Positions 8,692 through 16,855 of a stretch of 64,000 nucleotides of DNA are shown one piece after another. Under the pieces are notes generated by a model that was given only the letters and a program-made list of their open reading frames with translations, ran no database searches and was not told the origin of the DNA. Made by a program: the position numbers and the translations under genes. This stretch comes from CAXBBB01 sp963841855 (lineage in GTDB: Bacteria; Bacteroidota; Rhodothermia; Rhodothermales; BA12): assembly GCA_963841855.1 (NCBI GenBank), contig CAWJEJ010000003.1, positions 744,001 to 808,000 on the forward strand, in the 5' to 3' direction. Positions within the stretch are counted from its first letter, which is position 1. Every line of letters starts with the position of its first letter.

Positions 8692-9099
8692 AGGCTAACA
8701 CGAGGGCGCTTGTTCGTAAGTCTCAGGTCCAGCTGGCACCACTTCCCTCCTCCCGTCGTCGAGGTATCCGGCGATCGGATTGTGGGCGATGCCACGTTTG
8801 TAGACAACAGCAGACCCGAGTATGCTCCTCCAAATGAGATACTTTTGAACCTGGAAAATGGATACCAAGTAGTTTTGATCGGAAGCTAAATAGAATTAGG
8901 ATAATGCAAAACCTTCACTATAAATAAGTCCTTTTTGTATAGATCTAAGTATGACGGGACTACCTCTGATGGTGGAGACGTGACGTGCGAAAGCCAGAGA
9001 GAGGGAAACAAGTATTATATAGATCTGACGTATAGCAAAACATCGTCGCTTGGCATATCGTATGGAAAAGAGAAGGTGAAGATTCTGTTCGTGCTGTGA
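8692..9099 (+). pseudogene. low-GC gene remnant with two in-frame stops
   Basis: One frame reads protein-like sequence on both sides of two nearby TAA codons. Before the stop at 8887-8889 it reads ...VVEVSGDRIVGDATFVDNS... and NEILLNLENGYQVVLIGS. After a second TAA (8902-8904) it continues to TGA 9097-9099 with KYDGTTSDGGDVTCES and KYYIDLTYSKTSSLG. No ATG opens either part. The stretch is clearly richer in A+T than its neighbours, which suggests foreign origin. I do not recognise the family. It could instead be two very short independent genes. Confidence 0.45.
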
Positions 9100-9209
9100 G
9101 TCCGTTTGGGCAGCTCTGATCTGTTCTGGATCAGGTGCGCGGGTGGTAACGGTTGGATGCTCACGTGAGGCAGTGCGTACCTTTGTCCTTACGCCCACCT
9201 GCCTCCGAC

Positions 9210-10310
9210 ATGGCCGCTCCTCAGATCGAACACGCGTTTGCGCTGATGACGCGCGGCGACGCCGCCCAGGCCGCCAACGTGCTGGCCCGGCTGCTGCGCG
9301 ACGCTCCGGCCTACGCCCCCGGCCACGTCCTCTACGCCCAGGCCTGCGAAGCGCTGCACCGCTGGCCCGACGCGCTCTCGGCGTGGCAGACGGTCTCGCT
9401 TTTGATGCCCGACCTCGACATGGCGCGCGCGGGCGTGCTGCGCTCGACGCGCGTGATCGCGATGCTGCGGTCGATGACGCCCGCTTCGCCCGAACCGGCT
9501 CCTGCTCCGGCCAAACCCACGATGCGCTCGGAGCCGTTCACCAGCCGCCCAGCGACGCCCGAGCAGTCCGCGCCTTCCGCAATCCCACCTCCCGCGCCTG
9601 CGCAGGCTGCATCGGCCGCATCCGCGCCCATCGCTCCGCTGCGTCCGATTCGACTGGGCGACTACGCATCGTTGCCCGACGAGCCGCTCACTTCCCAAAC
9701 GCCGCCTTCGCCAGCGTCGCAGCCTGCCGCGCCCGATACGGACGATCTCCCGCCTCCGCCGCCCGAACTCGGTGAGGCGTCCAAACCGTTCGCCTCGCGC
9801 CTGGCCGATGCATTTCGGACGCAGTCGTTCGAAACCGATAACCATGCCGAGCCGACCGCGCCCAGCTTGCCGACCGACTTGCCGCCTCCTGCGCCGACGC
9901 CGCCGAGTGGATGGGGCCGACTTGCAGGCGATGATGAGCCAGCCCCGCCACCGCCTGCGCGCGAGCCCAGCATTCCTACCGATCTCGACTTGGACGACTT
10001 GATCGCCGATCTCAACTCGGCAGGCCGCATGCGTCCGCGTCCCGATCTCGACTCGATCCCGCCGCCTCGCCTCGACGATGACATCGACGACATGGTCTCG
10101 CCCACGATGGGCCGCATCTTCGCCGCCCAGGGCAACGCCGAAGAGGCCGCGCGCGTGTTCGAGCGCCTAGCCGAGCAGCAGCCCGACCGCGCCGCCGCCA
10201 TCCGAGGAGAGGCGGCCCGCCTGTTCGACCGCCAAGCCGCCGAGCAGCCCGAAGCTGCCGACGCGTTTCGCGCTCAGTCGGCCCGGCTCCGCGCGATGGG
10301 CTATGAGTGA
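9210..10310 (+). CDS. TPR protein with Pro-rich middle
   Basis: A 366-residue protein. The N-terminal ~85 residues form a helical repeat (IEHAFALMTRGDAAQAANVL...APGHVLYAQACEALHRWPDAL) like tetratricopeptide repeats; residues ~95-290 are low-complexity and rich in Pro, Ala and Ser; the last ~60 residues form another TPR-like unit (MGRIFAAQGNAEEAARVFERLAEQQ). There is no signal peptide, so it is probably cytoplasmic. It overlaps the anmK start by eight bases (ATGAGTGA), so the two are translationally coupled. It is likely a scaffold; partner unknown. ATG 9210 is chosen over the earlier TTG 9153, which lacks homologous-looking sequence. Confidence 0.8.
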   Translation: MAAPQIEHAFALMTRGDAAQAANVLARLLRDAPAYAPGHVLYAQACEALHRWPDALSAWQTVSLLMPDLDMARAGVLRSTRVIAMLRSMTPASPEPAPAPAKPTMRSEPFTSRPATPEQSAPSAIPPPAPAQAASAASAPIAPLRPIRLGDYASLPDEPLTSQTPPSPASQPAAPDTDDLPPPPPELGEASKPFASRLADAFRTQSFETDNHAEPTAPSLPTDLPPPAPTPPSGWGRLAGDDEPAPPPPAREPSIPTDLDLDDLIADLNSAGRMRPRPDLDSIPPPRLDDDIDDMVSPTMGRIFAAQGNAEEAARVFERLAEQQPDRAAAIRGEAARLFDRQAAEQPEAADAFRAQSARLRAMGYE

Positions 10311-11529
10311 CGCGCACCTGGATCATCCGCTGGTCCGCGTGCTGCGCAAAGACGAGCGCGTCGTCGTTGGGCTGATGAGTGGCACGTCGCTGGACGGCGT
10401 CGACGCGGCGTGCGTGCGCGTGACGGGGAGTGGGAGAGGGGCGCAGACCGAACTGCTGGGCAGCGCCAGCGTCGAGATGTCGGACGCGCTCACAGCCAGC
10501 GTGCTCGCCTGCGCCCAGGCCAGCACGTCGGACGTGCGGATGGTCACGCTGCTGCACGCCCACCTGCCGCACGTCTACGCCCGCGCCGTCGACCGAGCCC
10601 TCGCCGATGCCGGTTTGGCACGGGGCGATTTAGACCTGGTCGGCATGCACGGGCAAACCGTTTTCCACGTGCCCGACGCCGAGGCTATCGCAGGTGTGCA
10701 GGCGCGAGGCACGCTCCAGATCGGCAGCGGCCCGACGCTGGCCAGGCTCGTTGGCGTCCCGGTCGTGTCGGATTTCAGAGCGGCCGACATGGCGCTGGGC
10801 GGGCAGGGCGCACCGCTCGTTCCCTACTTCGACTGGGTCCGCTTCGCCGATCCGGACCAGACGCGCGGTCTGCTCAACCTGGGCGGAATCGCCAACCTGA
10901 CTGTCCTGCCAGCGGACTGCGACACGTCCGACGTCTACGCCTTCGACACTGGCCCGGCCAACATGGTCGTCGATCGGCTGATGCAGCGCCTGTTCGGTCA
11001 GCCCTACGACCGAGGGGGAGCCGTCGCGCTCTCGGCCGAACCGGACTCGGGCCTGCTCGAACGCCTGCTCCGCCTCGATTACCTGCACCGCTCACCGCCC
11101 AAATCGACCGGGCGCGAACTCTTCGACGACCGCTACGTCGCGCGCCTGATTGAGGACGCCGAGTTGTCGGACGGCGACGGTGACGGCTCCAGATCTCAAC
11201 CGGCGCGCGCGCTCGTCGCCACGCTGACGGCCTTTACGGCGCACAGCATCCACGACGCCTATGCCCGCTTCGTCCGCGACCGCCATCCGCTCGGCGTACT
11301 GATCGCGTCGGGCGGCGGCCGGCTCAACCGTGCCCTGATGCACACGCTAGACGCGCTTTTCGCCAGCGTGAGCGTCCGGACGACAGATGACTATGGTGTC
11401 GACGGCGACATGAAAGAGGCCATCTGCTTCGCGCTTCTCGCTAGCGAAGCCGTCAGCGCCCACCCCACGTCGATGCCTGGAGCAACCGGCGCCTCGCACC
11501 CGACGATCCAGGGCAGCATCAGCTACTGA
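10303..11529 (+). CDS. anmK: anhydro-N-acetylmuramic acid kinase
   Basis: A 408-residue cytoplasmic kinase that opens and phosphorylates 1,6-anhydro-MurNAc to MurNAc-6-phosphate during cell-wall recycling. Seen: GLMSGTSLDGVDAA (residues 23-36), GMHGQTVFH, VVSDFRAADMALGGQGAPLVPYFD, NLGGIANLT, FDTGPANMVVD and the late GVLIASGGGRLNRALM. A short acidic loop near residues 285-300 is the only unusual part. It is coupled by overlap to the upstream TPR gene. No murQ or other recycling gene is in the window. Confidence 0.95.
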   Translation: MSDAHLDHPLVRVLRKDERVVVGLMSGTSLDGVDAACVRVTGSGRGAQTELLGSASVEMSDALTASVLACAQASTSDVRMVTLLHAHLPHVYARAVDRALADAGLARGDLDLVGMHGQTVFHVPDAEAIAGVQARGTLQIGSGPTLARLVGVPVVSDFRAADMALGGQGAPLVPYFDWVRFADPDQTRGLLNLGGIANLTVLPADCDTSDVYAFDTGPANMVVDRLMQRLFGQPYDRGGAVALSAEPDSGLLERLLRLDYLHRSPPKSTGRELFDDRYVARLIEDAELSDGDGDGSRSQPARALVATLTAFTAHSIHDAYARFVRDRHPLGVLIASGGGRLNRALMHTLDALFASVSVRTTDDYGVDGDMKEAICFALLASEAVSAHPTSMPGATGASHPTIQGSISY

Positions 11530-11766
11530 CGCGAAGCGCAATGCTCTGCCAGGCGGCAAAGCTGAAACGATGGAGAGGCGATTGCCACGTCGCTCCGCTA
11601 TCAGTCTGCCCGCACCGCTGCTGTAAGGGCGATATTTATCTCGCCTGCCTGCTAAGACACTGTCGCCGTCGTTCGATTTTCCGCGAAGCTGCATCCGTCC
11701 GACACCAAGCTCGAAGCATCGTCCGCCGCTGTGCGTTGCCATGCGGCACTCATCCCCAGCGACATT

Positions 11767-12801
11767 ATGCAGCTATCCGAAATCGGCGAGTTCGGCCTGA
11801 TCGACCGCCTGCGCGACCTGCTCGGCCCCGTCAACGCGCCCGACTTGATTCAGAGCATCGACGACGACGCCGCCGTCTACCGCGTGGCCGACGGGCGCGT
11901 CCACGTCGTCACGACCGACGCGCTGATCGAAGGCATCCACTTCGACCGCAGCTTTGCGCCGATGGAGCGGCTGGGCTTCAAGGCGATGTCCGTCAACGTG
12001 AGCGACATCGCGGCGATGAACGCACGTCCGCTGTGGGCAACAGTCGCGCTCGGTTTGCCGTCCAACTTTCCGGTCGAGGAGGTCGAGGCGTTGTACCGTG
12101 GGCTCAAGCGCGCATGCGGCCACTACGGCGTGCACATCATCGGCGGCGATACGACGGCAGCGCACGCGCTCACGCTCTCAATTACCGTCATCGGCCACGC
12201 GGCGGATGGGGAGGTGGCCTACCGCTACGGTGCTCAGAAAGACGACATCATCTGCGTGACGGGCGACGTCGGCGCGGCGTTCGCGGGTCTCAAGCTGCTG
12301 CTCCAGAGCAAGAGCGCGCTCTCACGCAATCCGTCGTTTGTGCCCGACTTCGAGAACTTCCAGTACGTGCTCGCGCGCCAACTCGCCCCGACCGCGCGAA
12401 TGGAGATGGTCGAAGCGTGGAAGACCGCACGCGTCCGCCCGACGGCCTGCATGGACGCGTCCGACGGATTGGCTGCCAGCGTGAGGGGCATCATGCAGGC
12501 CAGCGTCTGCGGAGCGACGATCTACGAAGCCGCGCTGCCCATCGACCCCGAGACGCGCAGAGTCGCCGACCGATTTGCGCAGGACGTAGATGTATATGCT
12601 CTGTTCGGCGGAGAGGACTACGAGTTGGTGTTCACCATGTCCGAGGCCGATTTACAGCGGCTGCCTAAGAGGGGACTCTTCACGCCGATTGGGCGCGTCG
12701 GCGCCTTGGAGGATGGGGTGAACGTTCAGACGGCCGAGGGCGAATTGGTGCCGTTGGAAGCCGAAACGTTCGATCACTTCCGCTCCGCCGATCCTGAATA
12801 A
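11767..12801 (+). CDS. thiL: thiamine-monophosphate kinase
   Basis: A 344-residue AIR-synthase-fold enzyme that makes thiamine diphosphate from thiamine monophosphate and ATP. Seen: SEIGEFGLIDRL start, the metal-binding DDDAAVY and TTDALIEGIHFD segments, GFKAMSVNVSDIAAMNARP, IIGGDTT, the MDASDGLAAS motif and the GGEDYELVF block. ATG 11767 is preferred to 11731 because the family begins at the SEIGEF helix. The 237-base gap before it shows no recognisable thiamine riboswitch or other gene. Confidence 0.96.
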   Translation: MQLSEIGEFGLIDRLRDLLGPVNAPDLIQSIDDDAAVYRVADGRVHVVTTDALIEGIHFDRSFAPMERLGFKAMSVNVSDIAAMNARPLWATVALGLPSNFPVEEVEALYRGLKRACGHYGVHIIGGDTTAAHALTLSITVIGHAADGEVAYRYGAQKDDIICVTGDVGAAFAGLKLLLQSKSALSRNPSFVPDFENFQYVLARQLAPTARMEMVEAWKTARVRPTACMDASDGLAASVRGIMQASVCGATIYEAALPIDPETRRVADRFAQDVDVYALFGGEDYELVFTMSEADLQRLPKRGLFTPIGRVGALEDGVNVQTAEGELVPLEAETFDHFRSADPE

Positions 12802-12813
12802 TTTCCCTGATTT

Positions 12814-12867
12814 AGGCCCTCTAAGGACCTGTGCGTCTGCCTCTAAAGGTCCGACCTATAAGGGCCT
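12814..12867. terminator. nested inverted repeat after thiL
   Basis: Outer arms AGGCCCT (12814-12820) and AGGGCCT (12861-12867) enclose inner arms GGACCT (12825-12830) and AGGTCC (12847-12852), 13 bases after the thiL stop. The structure could end thiL transcription or serve as a regulatory site for the next gene; there is no T tract. Confidence 0.45.
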
Positions 12868-12916
12868 AGTTCGTTGAGAATTTAGGACATAGGGAGAGAC
12901 ATTTTAATGACACAGG

Positions 12917-12931
12917 ATGTATATTCTACAT
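12917..12931. promoter_or_regulatory. candidate operator of the GntR regulator
   Basis: A 15-base palindrome ATGTA-TATTC-TACAT, flanked by two direct copies of ATGACAC (12908-12914 and 12930-12936), about 50 bases before the regulator's ATG. The position suits autoregulation; binding is inferred only. Confidence 0.4.
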
Positions 12932-12980
12932 GACACGAGTTGACCCGCCTTTCAACTGAGACAGTAGTACCTCTTTCAAT

Positions 12981-13601
12981 ATGCCCACAACCTTTTTGTC
13001 TGGCTCTCGCTTGTATCAAGAGGTAGTGGACTTCGTCCAGCAGCAGATTTTCTCCGGAGAACTGCGCCCAGGCGACCGCCTACCTCCCGAGCGTCAACTC
13101 GTTCAGCAGTTCGGCATCAGCCGCACGGCGGTCCGCGAAGCGCTTCGTTCGCTAGCTGCTAAGGGGTTGGTAGAAAGCCAGGTGGGCAGAGGCACATTCG
13201 TTCGGCGCCCGACGCCCGACCAACTGGCGCTGCAGTTTCAGATGGTGCTGGGAGAGCGCCTGCGCTCGGACGAACTGGCGTCGACGTTCTACTACGCGCT
13301 GACGGCCTTGGCCGAGATGATCGTCATCCGCCGCTCGCGAATGGATGGCCACGCCGATAGTGATTTCTACGCAGCCCTCGCCGAGGCCGAGCAGGCGGAC
13401 AGCGTGCATTCTCCTGCCTTCTGCGACGCGCTCGCCAAGGCGGCTCCCAATGCCACATTGGGCATGATGCTGGCCGTTTTGGGACGGTTGATGGAGACCG
13501 AAAACGTAACGCCTTCTCTCACGTCCGTTCGCCCGGCCCGGCTGGTCGAACTCTTCCGGCAGGGAGATCTGGCGGGCGTGCGAGCGCTCTTCGGCGACTG
13601 A
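12981..13601 (+). CDS. GntR-family transcriptional regulator, FadR type
   Basis: A 206-residue regulator. The N-terminal winged helix-turn-helix (residues ~10-75) has the GntR signature: GELRPGDRLPPERQLVQQFG, SRTAVREALRSL and the wing GRGTFVRR. The rest is helical like an FCD-type domain but short (~120 residues) and without obvious metal-binding His pattern, so the ligand is unknown. It is preceded by a palindrome that could be its own operator. It converges on the VOC gene with only five bases between stops. Confidence 0.85.
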   Translation: MPTTFLSGSRLYQEVVDFVQQQIFSGELRPGDRLPPERQLVQQFGISRTAVREALRSLAAKGLVESQVGRGTFVRRPTPDQLALQFQMVLGERLRSDELASTFYYALTALAEMIVIRRSRMDGHADSDFYAALAEAEQADSVHSPAFCDALAKAAPNATLGMMLAVLGRLMETENVTPSLTSVRPARLVELFRQGDLAGVRALFGD

Positions 13602-13606
13602 TCCGG

Positions 13607-13945
13607 CTAGGCGGCGCGGCGCAAGGCGAAGTCACTCTGAAGCGGCTCCACCGCGATGCGGACACCGTCGGGGTCGACGAGTAGCTGGCTCGTCTCGCCT
13701 GCTATCGAAAGGGTGACAGGCGCGCAGGGATGAAGCTGGATCACGTGCGAAGGCCACGAAGCGCGCGCGTGGAGCATTACGTCGACCGCTCCGCGACGCA
13801 GCAGCAGCCATTGCGGTTGGCGGTCTGCCGCCGAGACGGGCGGTCCGGCGACGGCGATCTCGAAGCCCAGTCGGTCGGCGTAGAAGCGGGCGGAGCGAAG
13901 GGTGTCGGCGACGATCATGCGGTCAATCTGGTGAGTAGAATCCAA
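13607..13945 (-). CDS. VOC/glyoxalase-like protein
   Basis: A 112-residue single-module vicinal-oxygen-chelate protein: IVADTLRSARFYADRLGFEI at the start, a central WLLLRRGAVDVMLHA strand pair and DPDGVRIAVEP at the end, as in glyoxalase and bleomycin-resistance-like proteins. The reading begins at a TTG (13945); no in-frame ATG lies upstream, and the internal ATG (residue 10) would cut the first strand. Metal-ligand positions are not clearly conserved, so activity is uncertain. Confidence 0.75.
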   Translation of the reverse strand: MDSTHQIDRMIVADTLRSARFYADRLGFEIAVAGPPVSAADRQPQWLLLRRGAVDVMLHARASWPSHVIQLHPCAPVTLSIAGETSQLLVDPDGVRIAVEPLQSDFALRRAA

Positions 13946-13998
13946 GATCGGTAGCGCGTGTGACGCCGATGTGTCATACAGTTTTAGCTACTGTGTGG

Positions 13999-14877
13999 CT
14001 ATCGTTCGAAGACTGGAAAGGCGATCGTCGCCATGAAGTAGATACCCTCGAACGGGCGGTCACCGACCTCCATTTTGGCGTTCATGTTGCTGATTGCCGT
14101 CGCGAAGAACCCTCGGCTAGCTCGAACTCGGCTCGACGGCACGGGCGTCAAGTGCCAGTACAGCCCCGCGCGCCAACTCAACCCGTCGTCTTCGAGGCCG
14201 GAGAGCACGTCGTTTTCGAGACTGCCTTCGAGAAGTAGGACGTCGGCGTAAAGCCCCATCAGACTCGCCGTCGGAAACGGATAGACGCCTTGCCCGTCGT
14301 TGTCATTGAGGCGAAGCTGCATATAGTGGCCTTGATCGCCTCCGATGCCTGCGTACAGTCCCGAATGCGAAAGCGCGGACTCGGCGCTCGCCACGGTGAT
14401 ACCGTCTGTCGAATACGCGGATCGGCGACCGTAGATACCACCACGCACGAAGAAATTGCGCCGCTGGATGCCGGGGATCTCGACGGTCCGCGTGCGTACG
14501 GTTCGCGTGTTGATGGACGTCGACTCGCTATAGTCGAGGAGAACCTTGATGTCGGATTCGCGATCTTGGCGAAGGAGTGTGAAGCGCCCGCCGCCTTCGT
14601 ACTGATGAGCCGACCCCTGCTTTTCAAACGTGTAGTATGCCACGCGAACAGCGCCCTCGGCGGCGATCCGGCCGAACTCCCACAGCCCGGAGATGCCTGC
14701 GCCGAACTGTGTGCCGTCGATGTTGTCCGTGGCAGAGTCGATGTACAGCGGTTCGATGCCGATCCACTGGCGCGTCATCAAGTCGGGGTCGTCCTCGTCG
14801 ACGACGTAGCGCACCTGCTGGGCTGCTGCGGGAAACGCGAGAATGAAGACGAAGAGGGTAGCGAGGGCGTGGCGCAT
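13999..14877 (-). CDS. secreted, probably outer-membrane beta-barrel protein
   Basis: A 292-residue protein with a cleavable signal peptide (MRHALATLFVFILAFPAAAQQ). The rest alternates short amphipathic strands with aromatic ends (VRVAYYTF, VFFVRGGIYG-like, GLYWHL, GIYFMATIAFPVF) and ends in Arg after a Phe-rich strand, which suits an outer-membrane barrel. I do not recognise the family. Neighbours (VOC protein, NadR) give no hint of function. Confidence 0.7.
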   Translation of the reverse strand: MRHALATLFVFILAFPAAAQQVRYVVDEDDPDLMTRQWIGIEPLYIDSATDNIDGTQFGAGISGLWEFGRIAAEGAVRVAYYTFEKQGSAHQYEGGGRFTLLRQDRESDIKVLLDYSESTSINTRTVRTRTVEIPGIQRRNFFVRGGIYGRRSAYSTDGITVASAESALSHSGLYAGIGGDQGHYMQLRLNDNDGQGVYPFPTASLMGLYADVLLLEGSLENDVLSGLEDDGLSWRAGLYWHLTPVPSSRVRASRGFFATAISNMNAKMEVGDRPFEGIYFMATIAFPVFER

Positions 14878-14961
14878 GGCAGGGCTGAGGTGACGTGACC
14901 TCCCTAGCCTAACCCGATCTTCCTGGGCGTCGCATCGCCGGATCTAGGGATATGCGCCCTT

Positions 14962-15924
14962 TTACGCGCTCAAGAGATGCGCCGCGATCTGTTCGACCCG
15001 CGCCTCCACGCTCCCTCCGACGACGGTGTACGGGATGCCGCGGATCGTCAGGTCGTTGCGGATGGCGCCGTCCATGTACTGCTGCACCTGGGGGTGGACG
15101 CGCGTGCCGTCCTGGTCGAACGCGAAGTCGGGGGCGCAGACGAACACGTGATCGTAGCGGCGTGCGCAGGCATCGGCAAGTTGGCGGACGCGCGGCGGGC
15201 AGTCGCCGTGAAAGAAGAAGGCGTACTGCTGCGTCGTAATCGCATTGGTGTCTACGAAGACGAAACGGTTGGCGCGGAGCATTGCCTGCTCTTCTAGTTC
15301 CAGATGCCCTTGAGCGATGTCGACGTACTCGGCCAGCGACACGTCGCCGCCGCGCTCCTCCCAAAGCGTTCGCCCATACTCCTCGACGTAAACCGTGTCG
15401 AAGTGCCGGGCGAGCGCTTTGCCCAACGTGCTCTTCCCCGACGACTCGGCGCCCATCAGCACGACCTTACGGACGAAGTGCGCGTAGACGTGGGGGGCGA
15501 GCATGTGCCGATTTTGGTGCACGTCACCGCGCAACAGCGTGCCCGATACGACGTCGTCTGATCGGTCGAGAGCGACGTGTTCGGCAGCCAAGCTCCGAGC
15601 GAAGGGTGGGCCGTAGTTCTCGGCGCTGAAGACGGCGTCGACCGGAAACGGCAAGCGCGCCCGGACGAACGCGTGATGATCCGCAGCAGGGGCATCGTTG
15701 GAGGGAGCCTCGACTGCCTCGAAGCCGATCACGTGGGCATCGGGATAGAGCGTCCGCAGCCAACCGACGCGCACGTCGACCGGCATCCCAACGATCTCGG
15801 GATTCGACCACGTCATCACGACGACGCGATCGCACGCCGCAACTGCCGCGTCGATCAGCCGCTGGTGCCCGCGATGCAGCGGCGCGAACTTGCCGACGAC
15901 GAGTCCGGTCGCAAACTGCTTCAC
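14962..15924 (-). CDS. nadR: NadR-like NMN adenylyltransferase / nicotinamide riboside kinase
   Basis: A 320-residue bifunctional enzyme. The N-domain is a nucleotidyltransferase with GKFAPLHRGHQ (residues 11-21) that joins NMN and ATP to NAD; the C-domain is a P-loop kinase with MGAESSGKST (157-166) that phosphorylates nicotinamide riboside. The DNA-binding helix-turn-helix of enterobacterial NadR is absent, as in most other phyla. The GTG start overlaps the pnuC stop (GTGA), so transporter and enzyme are coupled. Sequence upstream of the GTG in this frame lies within pnuC and is not coding. Confidence 0.93.
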   Translation of the reverse strand: MKQFATGLVVGKFAPLHRGHQRLIDAAVAACDRVVVMTWSNPEIVGMPVDVRVGWLRTLYPDAHVIGFEAVEAPSNDAPAADHHAFVRARLPFPVDAVFSAENYGPPFARSLAAEHVALDRSDDVVSGTLLRGDVHQNRHMLAPHVYAHFVRKVVLMGAESSGKSTLGKALARHFDTVYVEEYGRTLWEERGGDVSLAEYVDIAQGHLELEEQAMLRANRFVFVDTNAITTQQYAFFFHGDCPPRVRQLADACARRYDHVFVCAPDFAFDQDGTRVHPQVQQYMDGAIRNDLTIRGIPYTVVGGSVEARVEQIAAHLLSA

Positions 15925-16517
15925 GTCGCCCCCACGGCCAGAGGTTGATCGACTAGTGGCTGGCGCTGGCGAATCCGCTGCCACTCAGCCAATCCCTGCA
16001 CGCAGAGCACGAGCAGCAGCGCGTAGACCGCCGCCGTCAGATACAGTGCCTTCATCGAGTAGACAACGACCGCGACGACGTCGACGGTGATCCACAGCGC
16101 CCAGTGTCCGATCTTGCGCCGCATCATCAGCAGCTGAGCGACTACGCTGGCGCCCAGGATGTACGAATCGGCGTAGGGCAGCGCGGCATCGGTGAAGCGG
16201 CTGAACAGGTAGCCCATCGCGACCGATGCGGCGACGGCCAGAGCAACAGCGAGCGCGCGACCTGTGTTCGACAGGCTGGTAATGGCAAGAGCCGTACCCC
16301 CCGCTCCTCCGCGCGTCCACTGCCACCATCCGGCGATGCCCGTGGCGACGAAAAAGCCTTGCAGCACTACGTCGGCGTAGAGTTTCGCCTCCCAAAACAT
16401 CGCTGCGTAGAGCGACACGCCAATTATGCCGCACCACCACGTGTGGACACTGTTGCGCCGCGCCGCATAGACCGAGGCGAGGACGAAGCCGTTGGCCGCG
16501 ATTTCGAGAAGAGTCAT
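15921..16517 (-). CDS. pnuC: PnuC-type nicotinamide riboside transporter
   Basis: A 198-residue inner-membrane protein with about seven hydrophobic helices. Family motifs: NSVHTWWCGIIGVSLYAAMFWEAKLYADVVLQGFF and the GWWQW segment, plus WALWITVDVVAVVVY late in the protein. It brings in nicotinamide riboside by facilitated diffusion, trapped by the kinase activity of the overlapping nadR product. A PnuT (thiamine) role is possible by family, but the coupled NadR argues for nicotinamide riboside. Confidence 0.93.
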   Translation of the reverse strand: MTLLEIAANGFVLASVYAARRNSVHTWWCGIIGVSLYAAMFWEAKLYADVVLQGFFVATGIAGWWQWTRGGAGGTALAITSLSNTGRALAVALAVAASVAMGYLFSRFTDAALPYADSYILGASVVAQLLMMRRKIGHWALWITVDVVAVVVYSMKALYLTAAVYALLLVLCVQGLAEWQRIRQRQPLVDQPLAVGAT

Positions 16518-16631
16518 GCGAGCGGGGGCGTCGCCGAAGATAGCGAGCCAGTACCTGCCGGGTAGCCCAAAAACAAAACCGCCCCCACGCGGGCAAACGC
16601 GCGGGAGCAGTCAACTAAAGGCGGCTTCTTA

Positions 16632-16855
16632 GAGACTGTTTGGCGAAAGGCTGCGTGGCCGCGAACCCGAAGGGACCACGTAGTGAACGGCTCGGAGAGC
16701 GCCTCGCGGCGTTCGCTGTGCGGTCCCCTTTGGGGTTACGCTGCATCGCCATAGCTGGCGCAACCGTAGGTCACGCAGTAATGCCTGCTTCGCGCGCCTT
16801 GCGAGCCGCTTCCCGAACTCGCTCTCGCCTTTCGCTACCTTCACCAAACAGTCTC
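16632..16855. mobile_element. 224-bp MITE-like element with terminal inverted repeats
   Basis: Ends are GAGACTGTTTGGCGAA and, inverted, GAGACTGTTTGGTGAA. TTA flanks both sides (16629-16631 and 16856-16858), a possible 3-bp target duplication; the right TTA is also the TAA stop of the adjacent gene. No open frame inside looks coding. A shorter relative with the same ends and shared inner blocks (GCTGCATCGCCATA, GCCTGCTTCGC) is at 32731-32864. Confidence 0.7.

Noticed and set aside
8896..9198. Minus-strand frame of 100 residues in the low-GC remnant
   Set aside because: The plus-strand reading is far more protein-like; this frame has no domain feature and crosses the start region of the TPR gene.
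11347..11742. Minus-strand frame between anmK and thiL
   Set aside because: Composition is that of an off-frame shadow; no motif, and it overlaps the anmK 3' end.
16518..16630. Possible riboswitch before pnuC
   Set aside because: GC hairpins occur, but no recognisable NAD+ or thiamine aptamer core could be identified by eye.
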